The notes beneath the pieces were generated by a model, which was not told where the DNA came from, made no database searches, and saw only the letters and a program-made list of their open reading frames with translations. Of a stretch of 64,000 nt of DNA, positions 30,519 through 38,408 are shown one piece after another (within the stretch, counting starts at the first letter, position 1; every line of letters starts with the position of its first letter). The position numbers and the translations under genes were made by a program. Source of the DNA: Knoellia subterranea KCTC 19937 (GTDB lineage Bacteria; Actinomycetota; Actinomycetes; Actinomycetales; Dermatophilaceae); NCBI RefSeq assembly GCF_000768685.1, contig NZ_AVPK01000012.1, positions 1 through 64,000 of the forward strand. Reading direction: 5' to 3'.

Positions 30519-31220
30519 ATGGGGATCCACAGCTTCCACCTCGCCGAAGTACCACCGACGACGGCTGCCCGCGTTCTCGTCGGACATCGCAATGACCCCG
30601 GCACAGCCGGGCTCCAGCACATCGAGCACTTGTCGCTCATGACGCTCGGAGCGCCGGCAATCTCACTCGAGCGTCTCCAACTTCGACGCCACGCGGTCTT
30701 TGCCCAGTGGGAGTCGGAGGCTGCTCTCGACGACTATCTCGCGGGCGACCCGGTCGGGCAGCACCTCGCTCGCGGTTGGCACGTACGGCTGGAGTTCGTG
30801 CGCCGCTGGGGTGCCGTCACCGGACTGCACCGACTGCCCCTCAACGCGGACACGATGGATGACGACGAGCCGGTCGTCGCCGTCACCCTGGCCCACCTCA
30901 AGCTGCCTCAACTCGCGCGGTTCTTCCGTTGGGGCCGGCCGGTCGAACGGCTCGTGCGCGATCACCCCGGCCAGACCCTCGCACTCGCCGCCGTGCGGCC
31001 ACCCAGAACGTTCTCGACGTTCTCCGTCTGGGAGTCGGTCTCGGCAATGCGGGACATGGTGGAGGGCCGCGGCGGGGGCCAGGCACCGGAACGGCACGCG
31101 CGGGCCATGGTCGAACGCGAACGCGAGGACTTCCACAGCGAGTTCACGACCCTGCGCTTCCGACCCCTGTCCGAGCACGGCTTCTGGCAGGGCCGGAACG
31201 GGATCGTCCCCACCCCGTGA
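30519..31220 (+). CDS. CrtA-like/monooxygenase-fold hypothetical protein
   Basis: Predicted 233 aa without signal peptide or membrane segment. It has two related halves: HSFHLAEVPPTTAARVL with a WESEAALDDYL segment, and VVAVTLAHLKLPQLARFFRW with a WESVSAMRDMV segment. This suggests a duplicated ferredoxin-like (ABM/Dabb) fold, as in spheroidene monooxygenase CrtA-type proteins. No carotenoid gene is close by. The function is a guess; the internal duplication is what the sequence shows. Confidence 0.6.
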   Translation: MGIHSFHLAEVPPTTAARVLVGHRNDPGTAGLQHIEHLSLMTLGAPAISLERLQLRRHAVFAQWESEAALDDYLAGDPVGQHLARGWHVRLEFVRRWGAVTGLHRLPLNADTMDDDEPVVAVTLAHLKLPQLARFFRWGRPVERLVRDHPGQTLALAAVRPPRTFSTFSVWESVSAMRDMVEGRGGGQAPERHARAMVEREREDFHSEFTTLRFRPLSEHGFWQGRNGIVPTP

Positions 31221-31238
31221 CCGTGCGATGCAACTGCG

Positions 31239-31967
31239 TCAGCTGGCCAGGCGCTCGGCGAGGGCCAGGAGCTCGTTGGGCACGGCATACAGGTCATCGC
31301 CCACCCGGACCTGACTACGGGTCGGGAACGACGCCTCGACCTCACCGAGGACACCGTTCATGACGCCATCGGCCACGATCCGCACCATCGAGCCGATCGG
31401 GAACGATGCCATCACCGGCTCGGCCACCGGGACCGGCTGCGCACGTCGGACGACCTCGGCGCCGTGTCGGGCGATGATGCCGTCGAGCTCCTCGCGGTAG
31501 GCCTCACCCATGTCGACTCGCTTCCCACGGTAGGTCCACGCGAGCAGTGCCGTGGCGTCGAACTCCGGGCTGCACCTCAGGCAGCTGAGAACGCTCCCCG
31601 GTCGACGGTGCCGCGTGTAGGTGTGACCCTGCGGGCACTCACCCCGCCAGGGTCCCTCGACGCGCGGAGCATCGGCGTCAACGGTGCGCTCCCCCGAGCA
31701 GCCGATCTGTTGGGCCTTGGCGCGCCACACCTCGTCGTGTCCGTGGTCGGGTCCGACGAGCGCATGGGCGACCTCGTGCAGGATCGTGTCGAGAACGTCG
31801 GCCTCGTCGTGAAGGCGAGTCAACGGGGCGCTGAGGGAGATCGTGCGGGTGGCGAAACGGCATACGCCGGCTCGGGTCTTGGCCTGATCGGTCGTCAGGG
31901 TCCAGTGCTCCAGACCGTGCTCGCGCAGCACACGTCGCCCGAGGGCGAGGGCTGCTGTCATCTCCAT
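31239..31967 (-). CDS. SprT-like zinc metallopeptidase domain protein
   Basis: Predicted 242 aa. The SprT fold is marked by HEVAHALVGPDHGHD (HExxH plus a distal His) at about residues 66-80, followed by a region with two CxxC-type cysteine sites (GECPQGHTY, SCLRCSPE) that could form a zinc ribbon. The C-terminal 60 residues look like a small beta domain. SprT/Spartan-type peptidases cleave DNA-linked proteins in eukaryotes; bacterial SprT roles are unclear. Starts at 31967 or 31961 are possible; neither has a strong ribosome site. Confidence 0.85.
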   Translation of the reverse strand: MEMTAALALGRRVLREHGLEHWTLTTDQAKTRAGVCRFATRTISLSAPLTRLHDEADVLDTILHEVAHALVGPDHGHDEVWRAKAQQIGCSGERTVDADAPRVEGPWRGECPQGHTYTRHRRPGSVLSCLRCSPEFDATALLAWTYRGKRVDMGEAYREELDGIIARHGAEVVRRAQPVPVAEPVMASFPIGSMVRIVADGVMNGVLGEVEASFPTRSQVRVGDDLYAVPNELLALAERLAS

Positions 31968-32038
31968 GGATCCGATGCTGCCAGCCACCACTGACAGTCC
32001 CCGGGAAGTCAGGACACAGCGTCTGTCCGCCGACGGGC

Positions 32039-32857
32039 TCAGCTCGCGTACTTCCCCTGGATCCACCCCAGCACGGTCGTCGCGAGTGGCGTGAAGACCG
32101 GGTCCACACTCATGCCGTCACTGATCCCCGTCCATCCGTGGGCCTGCCCGTCCATGGGCACGTATGCCTTGTGAGCCGACGGACTCGCCCGGACGGCTGC
32201 CTGCAGTTCGGCTGCGTCGATGCCGTCGTCCGCTTCGGCCGCCGAGACCAGCAGCGGCACAGTCGTCGCCCGCGCGGCATCCACGGCGTCGGGGACGCCC
32301 TCCCACTCGGACGGGCCGGAGAGGTTGACGATCGCGTCGGCTCCCGCCTCCTCCCCCACACCCATCGCGACGACTCCGCCGAGCGAGGCGCCGACGAGCG
32401 TCACCGACGTGGCTCCACGACCGCGGGCGAAGTCGACGCCGGCCTTGACCTGCGCCGTCCAGTCCTTGACCAGGGCGTCGTCACACGTCGACTGGCCGTA
32501 GTTGCACAGGTCGAGCATGACCACATTGACGCCCTTGGCGCCGAGCCATTGCCCGTAGGTGGCCCACCCACAGAACCCGGATCCCGAGGTCTGGTGCAGC
32601 AGCACGGCGCCCACCGTGCCCTTGCCGAGGACCCCGGCGCTGAGCGTCCCGCCGGTCGCCGGGACTTTCGCGATCTCACCCTGCGCCGGGATCTTGCAGC
32701 GCTCCTCGACCGTCGCGGGCCAGGGGCGCGTCGACGCCTTCGCCGCACTCGGTGAGGACGCCTGTGTTCCTGCGGCACCCGTGGGCGAGTCCGCTGAGGA
32801 GCCACAGCCCGACACGGACAGGGTAAGGACGAGTATGACGAGGCTCCAGCGCTTCAT
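32039..32857 (-). CDS. lipoprotein alpha/beta hydrolase (dienelactone hydrolase-like)
   Basis: Predicted 272 aa. It has a signal peptide with lipobox VSGC (Cys at about 18), a Ser/Ala/Thr linker, and an alpha/beta hydrolase domain with VLLHQTSGSGFCGW, nucleophile elbow GASLGG, an acid in SAAEADDGID and a His in DGQAHGW. It is secreted and lipid-anchored; substrate unknown. The gene is divergent from the PadR regulator with only 16 nt between start codons, and its ATG lies inside the shared operator, so it is the obvious PadR target. Confidence 0.87.
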   Translation of the reverse strand: MKRWSLVILVLTLSVSGCGSSADSPTGAAGTQASSPSAAKASTRPWPATVEERCKIPAQGEIAKVPATGGTLSAGVLGKGTVGAVLLHQTSGSGFCGWATYGQWLGAKGVNVVMLDLCNYGQSTCDDALVKDWTAQVKAGVDFARGRGATSVTLVGASLGGVVAMGVGEEAGADAIVNLSGPSEWEGVPDAVDAARATTVPLLVSAAEADDGIDAAELQAAVRASPSAHKAYVPMDGQAHGWTGISDGMSVDPVFTPLATTVLGWIQGKYAS

Positions 32858-32876
32858 ATGTCAACATTGACATATG
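32855..32876. promoter_or_regulatory. PadR operator containing both divergent start codons
   Basis: A perfect 22-bp inverted repeat, CATATGTCAA-CA-TTGACATATG. It contains ATGT-N8-ACAT, the core bound by PadR regulators. The minus-strand ATG (32857-32855) and the plus-strand ATG (32874-32876) sit at its two ends, so both mRNAs are probably leaderless. Confidence 0.85.
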
Positions 32877-33443
32877 CAGCGTGAGGAGTCCACGGGCAGT
32901 TTGGGATTCGCCCTCCTGGGACTGCTGGCACGGAAGCCCAGCACGGGTTACGAACTGGCCAGGCGCATGGAGCGGCCCGTCGGCTACTTCTGGAGCGCCA
33001 ACCACAGCCAGATCTATCCAGAGCTCGCGCGGCTCGAGGACCGCGGCTTCGTCCGCCACACCGTCATCGAGGGTGCCGGTCCACGACCAACCAAGAGGTA
33101 TGCCGTCAGCGCCCGTGGCCGAAAAGCGTTGCGGGAGTGGGTGGTTGCCGAACTCGAACCGCAACCCGTTCGCGACCTCGAGACACTCCGGCTCTGGAAC
33201 ATCTGGCTCGTGGACCGGCAGGCCGCCCTGGACCTCGTGGCCCAGGTGCGGCGCGGACACGAAGACCGGCTCACGGCATACGAGCAAGAACTCGCCGACC
33301 TCGAAGGTGACCCGGAAGCCGTCGATCCAACGCACCCGAAGTTCGCCAGCGTTCTGACGCTCGAGGGTGGAGTCCTGACCCGTCGGGCGGCCCTCGAGTG
33401 GTGCGACCGGATGCGCCAACGCCTCGAGTCCGCCCCTCGTTGA
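32874..33443 (+). CDS. PadR family transcriptional regulator
   Basis: Predicted 189 aa. The N-terminal winged helix is typical of PadR (ALLGLLARKPSTGYELARRM, then SQIYPELARLEDRGFV with the recognition helix). The C-terminal Vir/AphA-type helical dimerisation domain begins at about residue 95. PadR proteins repress and are released by phenolic or other ligands. Start codon and operator coincide, which predicts tight autoregulation together with the divergent lipoprotein hydrolase. Confidence 0.95.
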   Translation: MQREESTGSLGFALLGLLARKPSTGYELARRMERPVGYFWSANHSQIYPELARLEDRGFVRHTVIEGAGPRPTKRYAVSARGRKALREWVVAELEPQPVRDLETLRLWNIWLVDRQAALDLVAQVRRGHEDRLTAYEQELADLEGDPEAVDPTHPKFASVLTLEGGVLTRRAALEWCDRMRQRLESAPR

Positions 33444-33519
33444 AGCCCAGCGGCAGCGTGATCGGGGTTCTCCTCGGCCCGTGCGGGGGACCTCGCCCAG
33501 TCGCTGACGGACGTCTCGT

Positions 33520-33729
33520 CTAGATTGCTGCCATCGCGATCCAGACGATCGCGATCGGGTCCAGAGCACCACCTTCACCGGTGGTGGTTCGTCGGCCACA
33601 CGCCTCCGGACGTGGCCGACCGGCAACCGCGTCACCCGACACGGTGCCCTCCGGAGAAGACCCGGGTCGCCAGCGCGATTGACCCGGCGGTGCGCGACCA
33701 AGACGGGACAACCCAGGGAGTGATGCTCC
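33520..33729 (+). promoter_or_regulatory. hairpin-rich leader before the amber-interrupted gene
   Basis: A TAGATT hexamer (33520-33525) could be a -10 element. Three consecutive hairpins follow: a 7-bp stem (33567-33573 with 33580-33586), a 9-bp stem (33591-33599 with 33612-33620) and a 7-bp stem (33662-33668 with 33681-33687). A GGGAG lies before the ATG. It matches no riboswitch class I could recall. The region from the padR stop at 33443 to 33520 shows nothing. Confidence 0.4.
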
Positions 33730-33906
33730 ATGCTGGTCAACTTCGAGCCGGTCGACTACCTCGGCCACACCTACGACATCCGTGTCATCAACGCACCTCT
33801 CGAGACGCTGATGCTCAACCGGGAGATCCGCCACGGCAACAAGTCGGTCGGGGCGCAGTTCGCCGCCGTGTTCCTCCTCGACTACTTGTCCATCCTCGAC
33901 GCGTAG
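33730..33906 (+). CDS. small hypothetical protein (N-terminal part of interrupted frame)
   Basis: Predicted 58 aa with a plausible start: GGGAG about 11 nt before ATG. No membrane segment; hydrophobic toward the C-terminus (QFAAVFLLDYLSILDA). If the TAG is a true stop, this is a separate small protein. Family unknown. Confidence 0.4.
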   Translation: MLVNFEPVDYLGHTYDIRVINAPLETLMLNREIRHGNKSVGAQFAAVFLLDYLSILDA

Positions 33907-33924
33907 GAACGTGGCATCCATCGG

Positions 33925-34167
33925 GTGGCGTTCGAGAACAAGCCGAACGGGCGAGTCTGCACCTGCGGGCTCGTGACCGGATTCGTTCCCATCGAGGAGG
34001 TTGAGGGTCATCTCGACACCAGGACGTGGGAACCGGCCAACGACGTGGTCTTCGATCTCACGGACCCCAACGCAGCGCATCCATCGATCAACCTTGACGA
34101 GCTGGAATCGGTCGACTGGATCCTGTCGACCGAGGACGTCGAACTGCTCGACGAGAACGACGACTGA
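33925..34167 (+). CDS. small acidic hypothetical protein (C-terminal part of interrupted frame)
   Basis: Predicted 80 aa if translation restarts at GTG 33925; no ribosome site is visible before it. It contains a CTC pair of cysteines and a strongly acidic C-terminal third (LDELESVDWILSTEDVELLD). It shares its frame with the upstream 58-codon segment, so it may be the tail of one broken protein. Confidence 0.4.
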   Translation: MAFENKPNGRVCTCGLVTGFVPIEEVEGHLDTRTWEPANDVVFDLTDPNAAHPSINLDELESVDWILSTEDVELLDENDD

Positions 34168-34203
34168 GTCCACCTGGTTTCATCGCTCGCAACGTGCGCC
34201 GCG

Positions 34204-34941
34204 TCAGCCTCGCGACATCACTGTCGCCACGAGGCTGGCGCGGTGCGCGTCGGTGAGCGCAGCGACCCCGGCCGACGGCGTGCGGGACTCGAGGTCGGCG
34301 AGCACTGCTGCGGCTGCGGGATCCCGAGGCTTCAATTCCGCCACTCGAGCCGGAACGGTGCAGGCGGGAACCGTGCCGTGCAGACCGCGATGCGCAGCTG
34401 CCGCCTCGTCGCGCGCAGCATCGATGACGGGCCGATACGCCGCGAGACCACCGACCGTGAGAGGTGCTGCGAGACCGCGTCGCACGACCTCCGCGCCGAG
34501 CATCGTGCCGTTGGAGAGCCAGGCCTCGCCCAGCGTCCGGCCGTAGCGATCCTTGCCGTGGCGCACGACCCGCAATGGCGTGTTGCGCGGCGCGAGTTCG
34601 ATGAGGACCCCTGCTGCCTCACCACTGAGACACTCGGCCGGGATGGCTCCGGAGCGCTTCTCCGGGGCGTTGATGTTGAGGAGGCGCAGACGTTCCACCA
34701 CCCCGTTCACTGAAATGTCGATGGTGTCGCCATCGATCGTCCAATGCGCCTGCGCCGCAATCGAATTCGCTGGAATTGTCGCTGTTGTCGATGCAGTTGT
34801 CGATGCAGCTGTTGACGAGGGTTTCGACGTCGCTGCGGTCGAGTCGGCTCCGGGTCCGACCGGGCGATTGAGGATCCACCAGGCCAGGGCGATCACGGCA
34901 ACTCCTGCGACGAGACTCAGCCACGCTCGCCCTCGACCCAT
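34204..34941 (-). CDS. staphylococcal-nuclease-like (thermonuclease) protein
   Basis: Predicted 245 aa. One N-terminal membrane or uncleaved signal segment (about 7-26) and a Ser/Thr/Ala-rich linker are followed by an SNase domain with IDGDTIDI, LRLLNINAPE (catalytic Arg and Glu) and DRYGRTLGEAW (second Arg). It is calcium-dependent phosphodiesterase chemistry in the family, acting outside the cell. The C-terminal 60 residues are Ala-rich with an excalibur-less tail. It is divergent from the ceramidase-like gene. Confidence 0.87.
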   Translation of the reverse strand: MGRGRAWLSLVAGVAVIALAWWILNRPVGPGADSTAATSKPSSTAASTTASTTATIPANSIAAQAHWTIDGDTIDISVNGVVERLRLLNINAPEKRSGAIPAECLSGEAAGVLIELAPRNTPLRVVRHGKDRYGRTLGEAWLSNGTMLGAEVVRRGLAAPLTVGGLAAYRPVIDAARDEAAAAHRGLHGTVPACTVPARVAELKPRDPAAAAVLADLESRTPSAGVAALTDAHRASLVATVMSRG

Positions 34942-35036
34942 GCCGTCAGCGTAGGCGCAGCGCCATGCGTCACGACGCTTCAGCAGCAGCATGAGCAGGA
35001 CCCCGAGCAATGAGCCCAGGGGCTACTTTGGGCGAC

Positions 35037-35834
35037 ATGGCATGGGCCACCACCCGCGGCACGGAACGACGTCGTGCGCCATTGCTTCTTGCCGCCGTGG
35101 CAGCGGCCGTGTCCATGGCCCTGCTCGGGATCGCCCTGGCACAGAGCTGGCTCGGTCCTGCCGTGGACCGTGGCGGTGCCTTCTGCGAGGCCGCCCGTGA
35201 TGCCGTCGTCCGACAACCCGCGAACACGTTCAGCAACCTCGGGTTCGTCATCGCGGGACTCGCCATCGCCCATCGCGTCACCCGACACGGATCCGGAGGG
35301 ATGCCGAGGAGTCTCGCGACGGCATACACAATCCTCGTCGTCCTCCTCGGCCCGGGAAGTGCCGCGATGCACGCATCGGAGAGCACCTTCGGCGGTCACC
35401 TCGACCTCTACAGCATGTACTTCCTCGCGAGTTTCGCTCTCGCGTATGCCGTTTCACGACTTCTCACCCTCGGCACGTCCGGTTTCGTCGCACTTTTCGG
35501 CGCAGGCCTCGGCGTCTGCACCGTGGCTGAGTTCCAGTCGGTCGACGTGCCCGTACTCATGACGATGGGCAACGCGGTATTCGCGTCGATGCTGCTCGCT
35601 GGGCTCTTCGTGGAGCTGGTGCTGCGGCGGCGCGGCACGGAGCGACTGGACCTCCGCTGGGGCGTGGCGTCCGTCGTCACTCTGGCGGTGGCCTTCGCCA
35701 TCTGGAGCATGGGCAAGGACGGTGGCGCGCTGTGCGACCCGGAGTCCTGGCTGCAGCCTCACGCGGTGTGGCACGCCATGGATGCCGGGGCTGCGTGGTT
35801 TCTGTATCGCTATTGGGCGAGCATGTCCCCGTGA
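35037..35834 (+). CDS. ceramidase-like (CREST superfamily) membrane protein
   Basis: Predicted 265 aa from ATG 35037; an upstream ATG at 35010 is possible and neither has a clear ribosome site. About seven membrane helices. The family residues are visible: FCEAARDAVVRQPANTFSNL after the first helix, HASESTFGGHLDLYSMYF in the middle, and HAVWHAMDAGAAWF near the C-terminus, giving the Ser/His/Asp/His set of alkaline ceramidase-type hydrolases. It presumably cleaves a lipid amide in the membrane. GTGA overlap with the next gene indicates coupling. Confidence 0.83.
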   Translation: MAWATTRGTERRRAPLLLAAVAAAVSMALLGIALAQSWLGPAVDRGGAFCEAARDAVVRQPANTFSNLGFVIAGLAIAHRVTRHGSGGMPRSLATAYTILVVLLGPGSAAMHASESTFGGHLDLYSMYFLASFALAYAVSRLLTLGTSGFVALFGAGLGVCTVAEFQSVDVPVLMTMGNAVFASMLLAGLFVELVLRRRGTERLDLRWGVASVVTLAVAFAIWSMGKDGGALCDPESWLQPHAVWHAMDAGAAWFLYRYWASMSP

Positions 35835-36481
35835 ATCCCATCCTTCGTGTCCTCGGCCTCGGCCTGCTCGAATCCATCGCGTCGCGACTGTCGCCTCTCG
35901 CCGCGACCGTGGTGCAGTTCACGCTGATCATCGGCGGGTCCCTGCTGCCGATCATCCCGTTGCTCACGGGGGCGATCCACCTCGCGGACCTACTGGCGTA
36001 CACGGTGCTCGGGATGGCGCTGTCCATCGCCGGGACGCTCATTCGGCTCCGCACGATGAAGAAGCGGAGCAAGGCGACCACGTTCCTGATGCTCCACTAC
36101 TCGATCATGATCGGCATCCTGTGCCTCGTCTGCGGGGTATGGGCGGTCATCCTGCTGGTTCACGCCGGGCCGAGCGGTGGATGGATTGGCCTGTTGCCCA
36201 TGGCGATCGCGCTCGTCCTGGCACACGGCTGGTCGCTGGCCGACGGTTGGTTCACTCGAGGCGGCCGCTATGTCGTCACCGAAGGCCAGGTCGTGCTGCC
36301 GGGGTATCTGCGATTCGCTCCCCTCCTGTTCGCGACCGTCCTCGGGGCGTCGGCCTACCTCGGTGACGGGTCCGAGTGGCAGCTGGTCGCCATTGCTGTC
36401 GGTCTCGTACTCGCCCAGACCGTCATTGACCTGGGCATGGCGCTATGGGCGGTGAAGCTCCACTCCCGCGTGGCTGCCTGA
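35831..36481 (+). CDS. polytopic membrane protein (DUF6498-like)
   Basis: Predicted 216 aa starting at GTG 35831, overlapping the ceramidase-like stop in GTGA. Five or six hydrophobic segments, a basic loop (RLRTMKKRSK) and conserved-looking HYSIMIG and AHGWSLADGWF motifs. It may belong to DUF6498; I am not sure. Coupling suggests work with the ceramidase-like enzyme. Confidence 0.65.
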   Translation: MNPILRVLGLGLLESIASRLSPLAATVVQFTLIIGGSLLPIIPLLTGAIHLADLLAYTVLGMALSIAGTLIRLRTMKKRSKATTFLMLHYSIMIGILCLVCGVWAVILLVHAGPSGGWIGLLPMAIALVLAHGWSLADGWFTRGGRYVVTEGQVVLPGYLRFAPLLFATVLGASAYLGDGSEWQLVAIAVGLVLAQTVIDLGMALWAVKLHSRVAA

Positions 36482-36580
36482 ACTGCTCAGCCTGGCTGCG
36501 GGCATCAGGCAGCTGAGTCGAGCAAGCGCCCGCGCCGACCCCATCTGGAGCCCGGGCGGCCCATGGAGCACCGCCGCATT

Positions 36581-38194
36581 TCAGGCAGGCTGCGCCCAGA
36601 GGTCGTCGTGCGCACCCCAAGTCGCCCACGCGTCGTGCTCGTCCGGGTCGAAAGCGTCCTCGAACAGTTCGTGTTCGGCGAGGAGCTCGTCACCGAGTTC
36701 GAGAAGGTCTTCCTCGGACATGGCACTCCCCCAGCCCTCGGGCAGACCGGTGTCCAGCTTCCTCCGGCGCCGTCGCCTCTCAGCGGCGTCCCGTTTGGCT
36801 CGCGCGAATTCGGCGAGACGTTCGGGCAACTCACGGTCATACGAGTCTGGGCCCAGGTCCCAGGTCACGGACCGGCCATCCGCGTCGGGAGGATGGACTG
36901 TCGCGATCAGCCTCTGCTGGTGGACCTGTGTGTGGTGTCGCTGGCACAACAGGGCGGCGTTGGTCAGATCGGAGGCTCCGCCGTCGACCCAGTGCACCAG
37001 ATGATGCGCCTGAGTCCAGGCCGCCGGAGCCGTGCATCCCGGGAACGTACAGCCGCCGTCCCGATGCCACAGCCACCTGCGCTGTCCGCGCGTGAACAGT
37101 CGGGTCACGCGCCCCAGGTCAACCACTTCACCGTCCGCACCGAGCACGACCGGCACCACATCTGCGTCACAAGCCATCTGCCGCACCGTCGAGGGGGCGA
37201 GCATCGTCTGCTGAGCTCGTGAGCCCATGACCCTGCCGGCACCGCTGCCGTGACCATCCCCTTGGGACAGGCCGGCCAACAGCTCGGCGAGCGTCATGGA
37301 GACGTGGACGACGGTGGGCGCTCCGCCGGGTTCGGCGTGATCTGCATCCTCACCAGCGCGGCCGGCAAGGACCGCGGTCAGGGCCTCGACGCGGCGCTGC
37401 CCGGCGCTGCGGAGGTCGGCTTCACCCGTGTCCGGATTGGGGGCGGGCTTCGAGAGTGGCCCGATGGCCGCCTCGAGTCGCGCAGCCTGTTCGGGGGTCA
37501 TCGCCATCCGATACTCGGTCAGCTCGGCCTCCTCCACGATGGGGCTCGTGAGGAAAGCGCCCGGCGCCAACTTCTTCTGCTTCTTGTCGAACGCACCCTC
37601 CAGGCCGTGCTTCGCCAACAGGCGCGGCCGGAGTTTGCGGGCCTCCCCCTGCCCCCAGAACTGACCGACATCGAGGATGCCGTCCGTGACCGTCGGGATC
37701 GCCTCGGGCTTGAGGAGGTCCTTCATCCGCTCGATCTCGCGCAGGGTCGTCAGCGCCAGGGAGACTCCCACCTCGCCGGCGGCAACCCGCTTCCACACCT
37801 TCCCCTCGGGCTGCTCCTCATCCGCGAAGGAACCCGCCCGCGGTGCCCCGTTGACCCACTCGCCCGAAGGAGTGGCCGCCGCGACAAGTTGGGCGAACTG
37901 AGCGAGCTGCCCCGCTCCGCCCTGCCTCAGCGACGGCGCATGCATCCGCACCCAGCCGTGCGCCGTGCCCTCGCCCCGCATGGCTGCGGTGAAGTCCCCC
38001 CGGTGCGCCCCCTCGGCGACGACACGAACCTGTGCAGCCTCGGTCTGTGCTCGCACACCGTCGACAAGCGTCATCAACTCGGCAAGGTCGCCCGAGGACA
38101 GGGACGAGAGGGCGGAACCCACCCCCGCCAGGCCGTCATGAGCGGCAGTCAGCACCTCGCGCAGGTGCGCGAGCGGAGCTGCTGATTCGCTCAT
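36581..38194 (-). CDS. DUF222 domain HNH endonuclease (13E12-type)
   Basis: Predicted 537 aa with a strong AAGGGAGG ribosome site. The N-terminal 350 residues are the helical DUF222 region. The HNH domain follows (about 380-440): DGGCTFPGCTAPAAWTQAHH, then LTNAALLCQRHHTQVH. The C-terminal 90 residues are charged, with an acidic Glu/Asp end. This family is repeated in many actinobacterial genomes and includes the mycobacterial REP13E12 proteins. Its biological role is unknown, and a selfish or phage-related history is suspected. A cluster of TGACA-type repeats lies upstream. Confidence 0.93.
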   Translation of the reverse strand: MSESAAPLAHLREVLTAAHDGLAGVGSALSSLSSGDLAELMTLVDGVRAQTEAAQVRVVAEGAHRGDFTAAMRGEGTAHGWVRMHAPSLRQGGAGQLAQFAQLVAAATPSGEWVNGAPRAGSFADEEQPEGKVWKRVAAGEVGVSLALTTLREIERMKDLLKPEAIPTVTDGILDVGQFWGQGEARKLRPRLLAKHGLEGAFDKKQKKLAPGAFLTSPIVEEAELTEYRMAMTPEQAARLEAAIGPLSKPAPNPDTGEADLRSAGQRRVEALTAVLAGRAGEDADHAEPGGAPTVVHVSMTLAELLAGLSQGDGHGSGAGRVMGSRAQQTMLAPSTVRQMACDADVVPVVLGADGEVVDLGRVTRLFTRGQRRWLWHRDGGCTFPGCTAPAAWTQAHHLVHWVDGGASDLTNAALLCQRHHTQVHQQRLIATVHPPDADGRSVTWDLGPDSYDRELPERLAEFARAKRDAAERRRRRRKLDTGLPEGWGSAMSEEDLLELGDELLAEHELFEDAFDPDEHDAWATWGAHDDLWAQPA

Positions 38195-38228
38195 GGTTCC
38201 CTCCCTTGGGCTACTGCTTCAAACCTAT

Positions 38229-38335
38229 CGGCGACCTCTGACAACGACTCTTGCATCGGCCACTGACACCCACCGTGTCATCCACCTCTGACAACCACCG
38301 CGCCATCCACCTTTGACATCCACCACTGACAGTCC
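38229..38335. repeat. clustered TGACA repeats upstream of the DUF222-HNH gene
   Basis: CTCTGACAAC occurs twice, and CACTGACA or CTTTGACA forms three more times, within about 100 bp, interspersed with CCACC. The last, CCACCACTGACAGTCC (38320-38335), is identical over 16 bp to 31985-32000, and 14 bp of it recur at 54718-54731. The remainder of the gap between the HNH gene and the response regulator shows no gene. Confidence 0.6.
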
Positions 38336-38408
38336 CGAAGGCACGACCTCACCGACCGAGTCGCACCGCGAATCCCCACTCCCACAACGGAATTTGCCAC
38401 ATCAGGCT

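Larger units (their letters stand above)
33730..34167 (+). pseudogene. 146-codon frame interrupted by one in-frame TAG
   Basis: From ATG 33730 the frame is open for 58 codons, meets TAG at 33904-33906, then continues without shift to TGA at 34165-34167. The part before the stop (LVNFEPVDYLGHTYDIRV, LMLNREIRHGNKSVGAQF) and the part after it (ENKPNGRVCTCGLVTGFVPI, then an acidic C-terminus) both have protein-like composition and codon use. Family not recognised. It is either a recent nonsense mutation, a sequencing error, or amber readthrough. Confidence 0.5.

Noticed and set aside
33520-34173. 217-codon open frame antisense to the amber-interrupted gene
   Set aside because: It stays open across the TAG and has no family features or ribosome site. 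The sense strand has better start context and composition, though I cannot exclude it completely.
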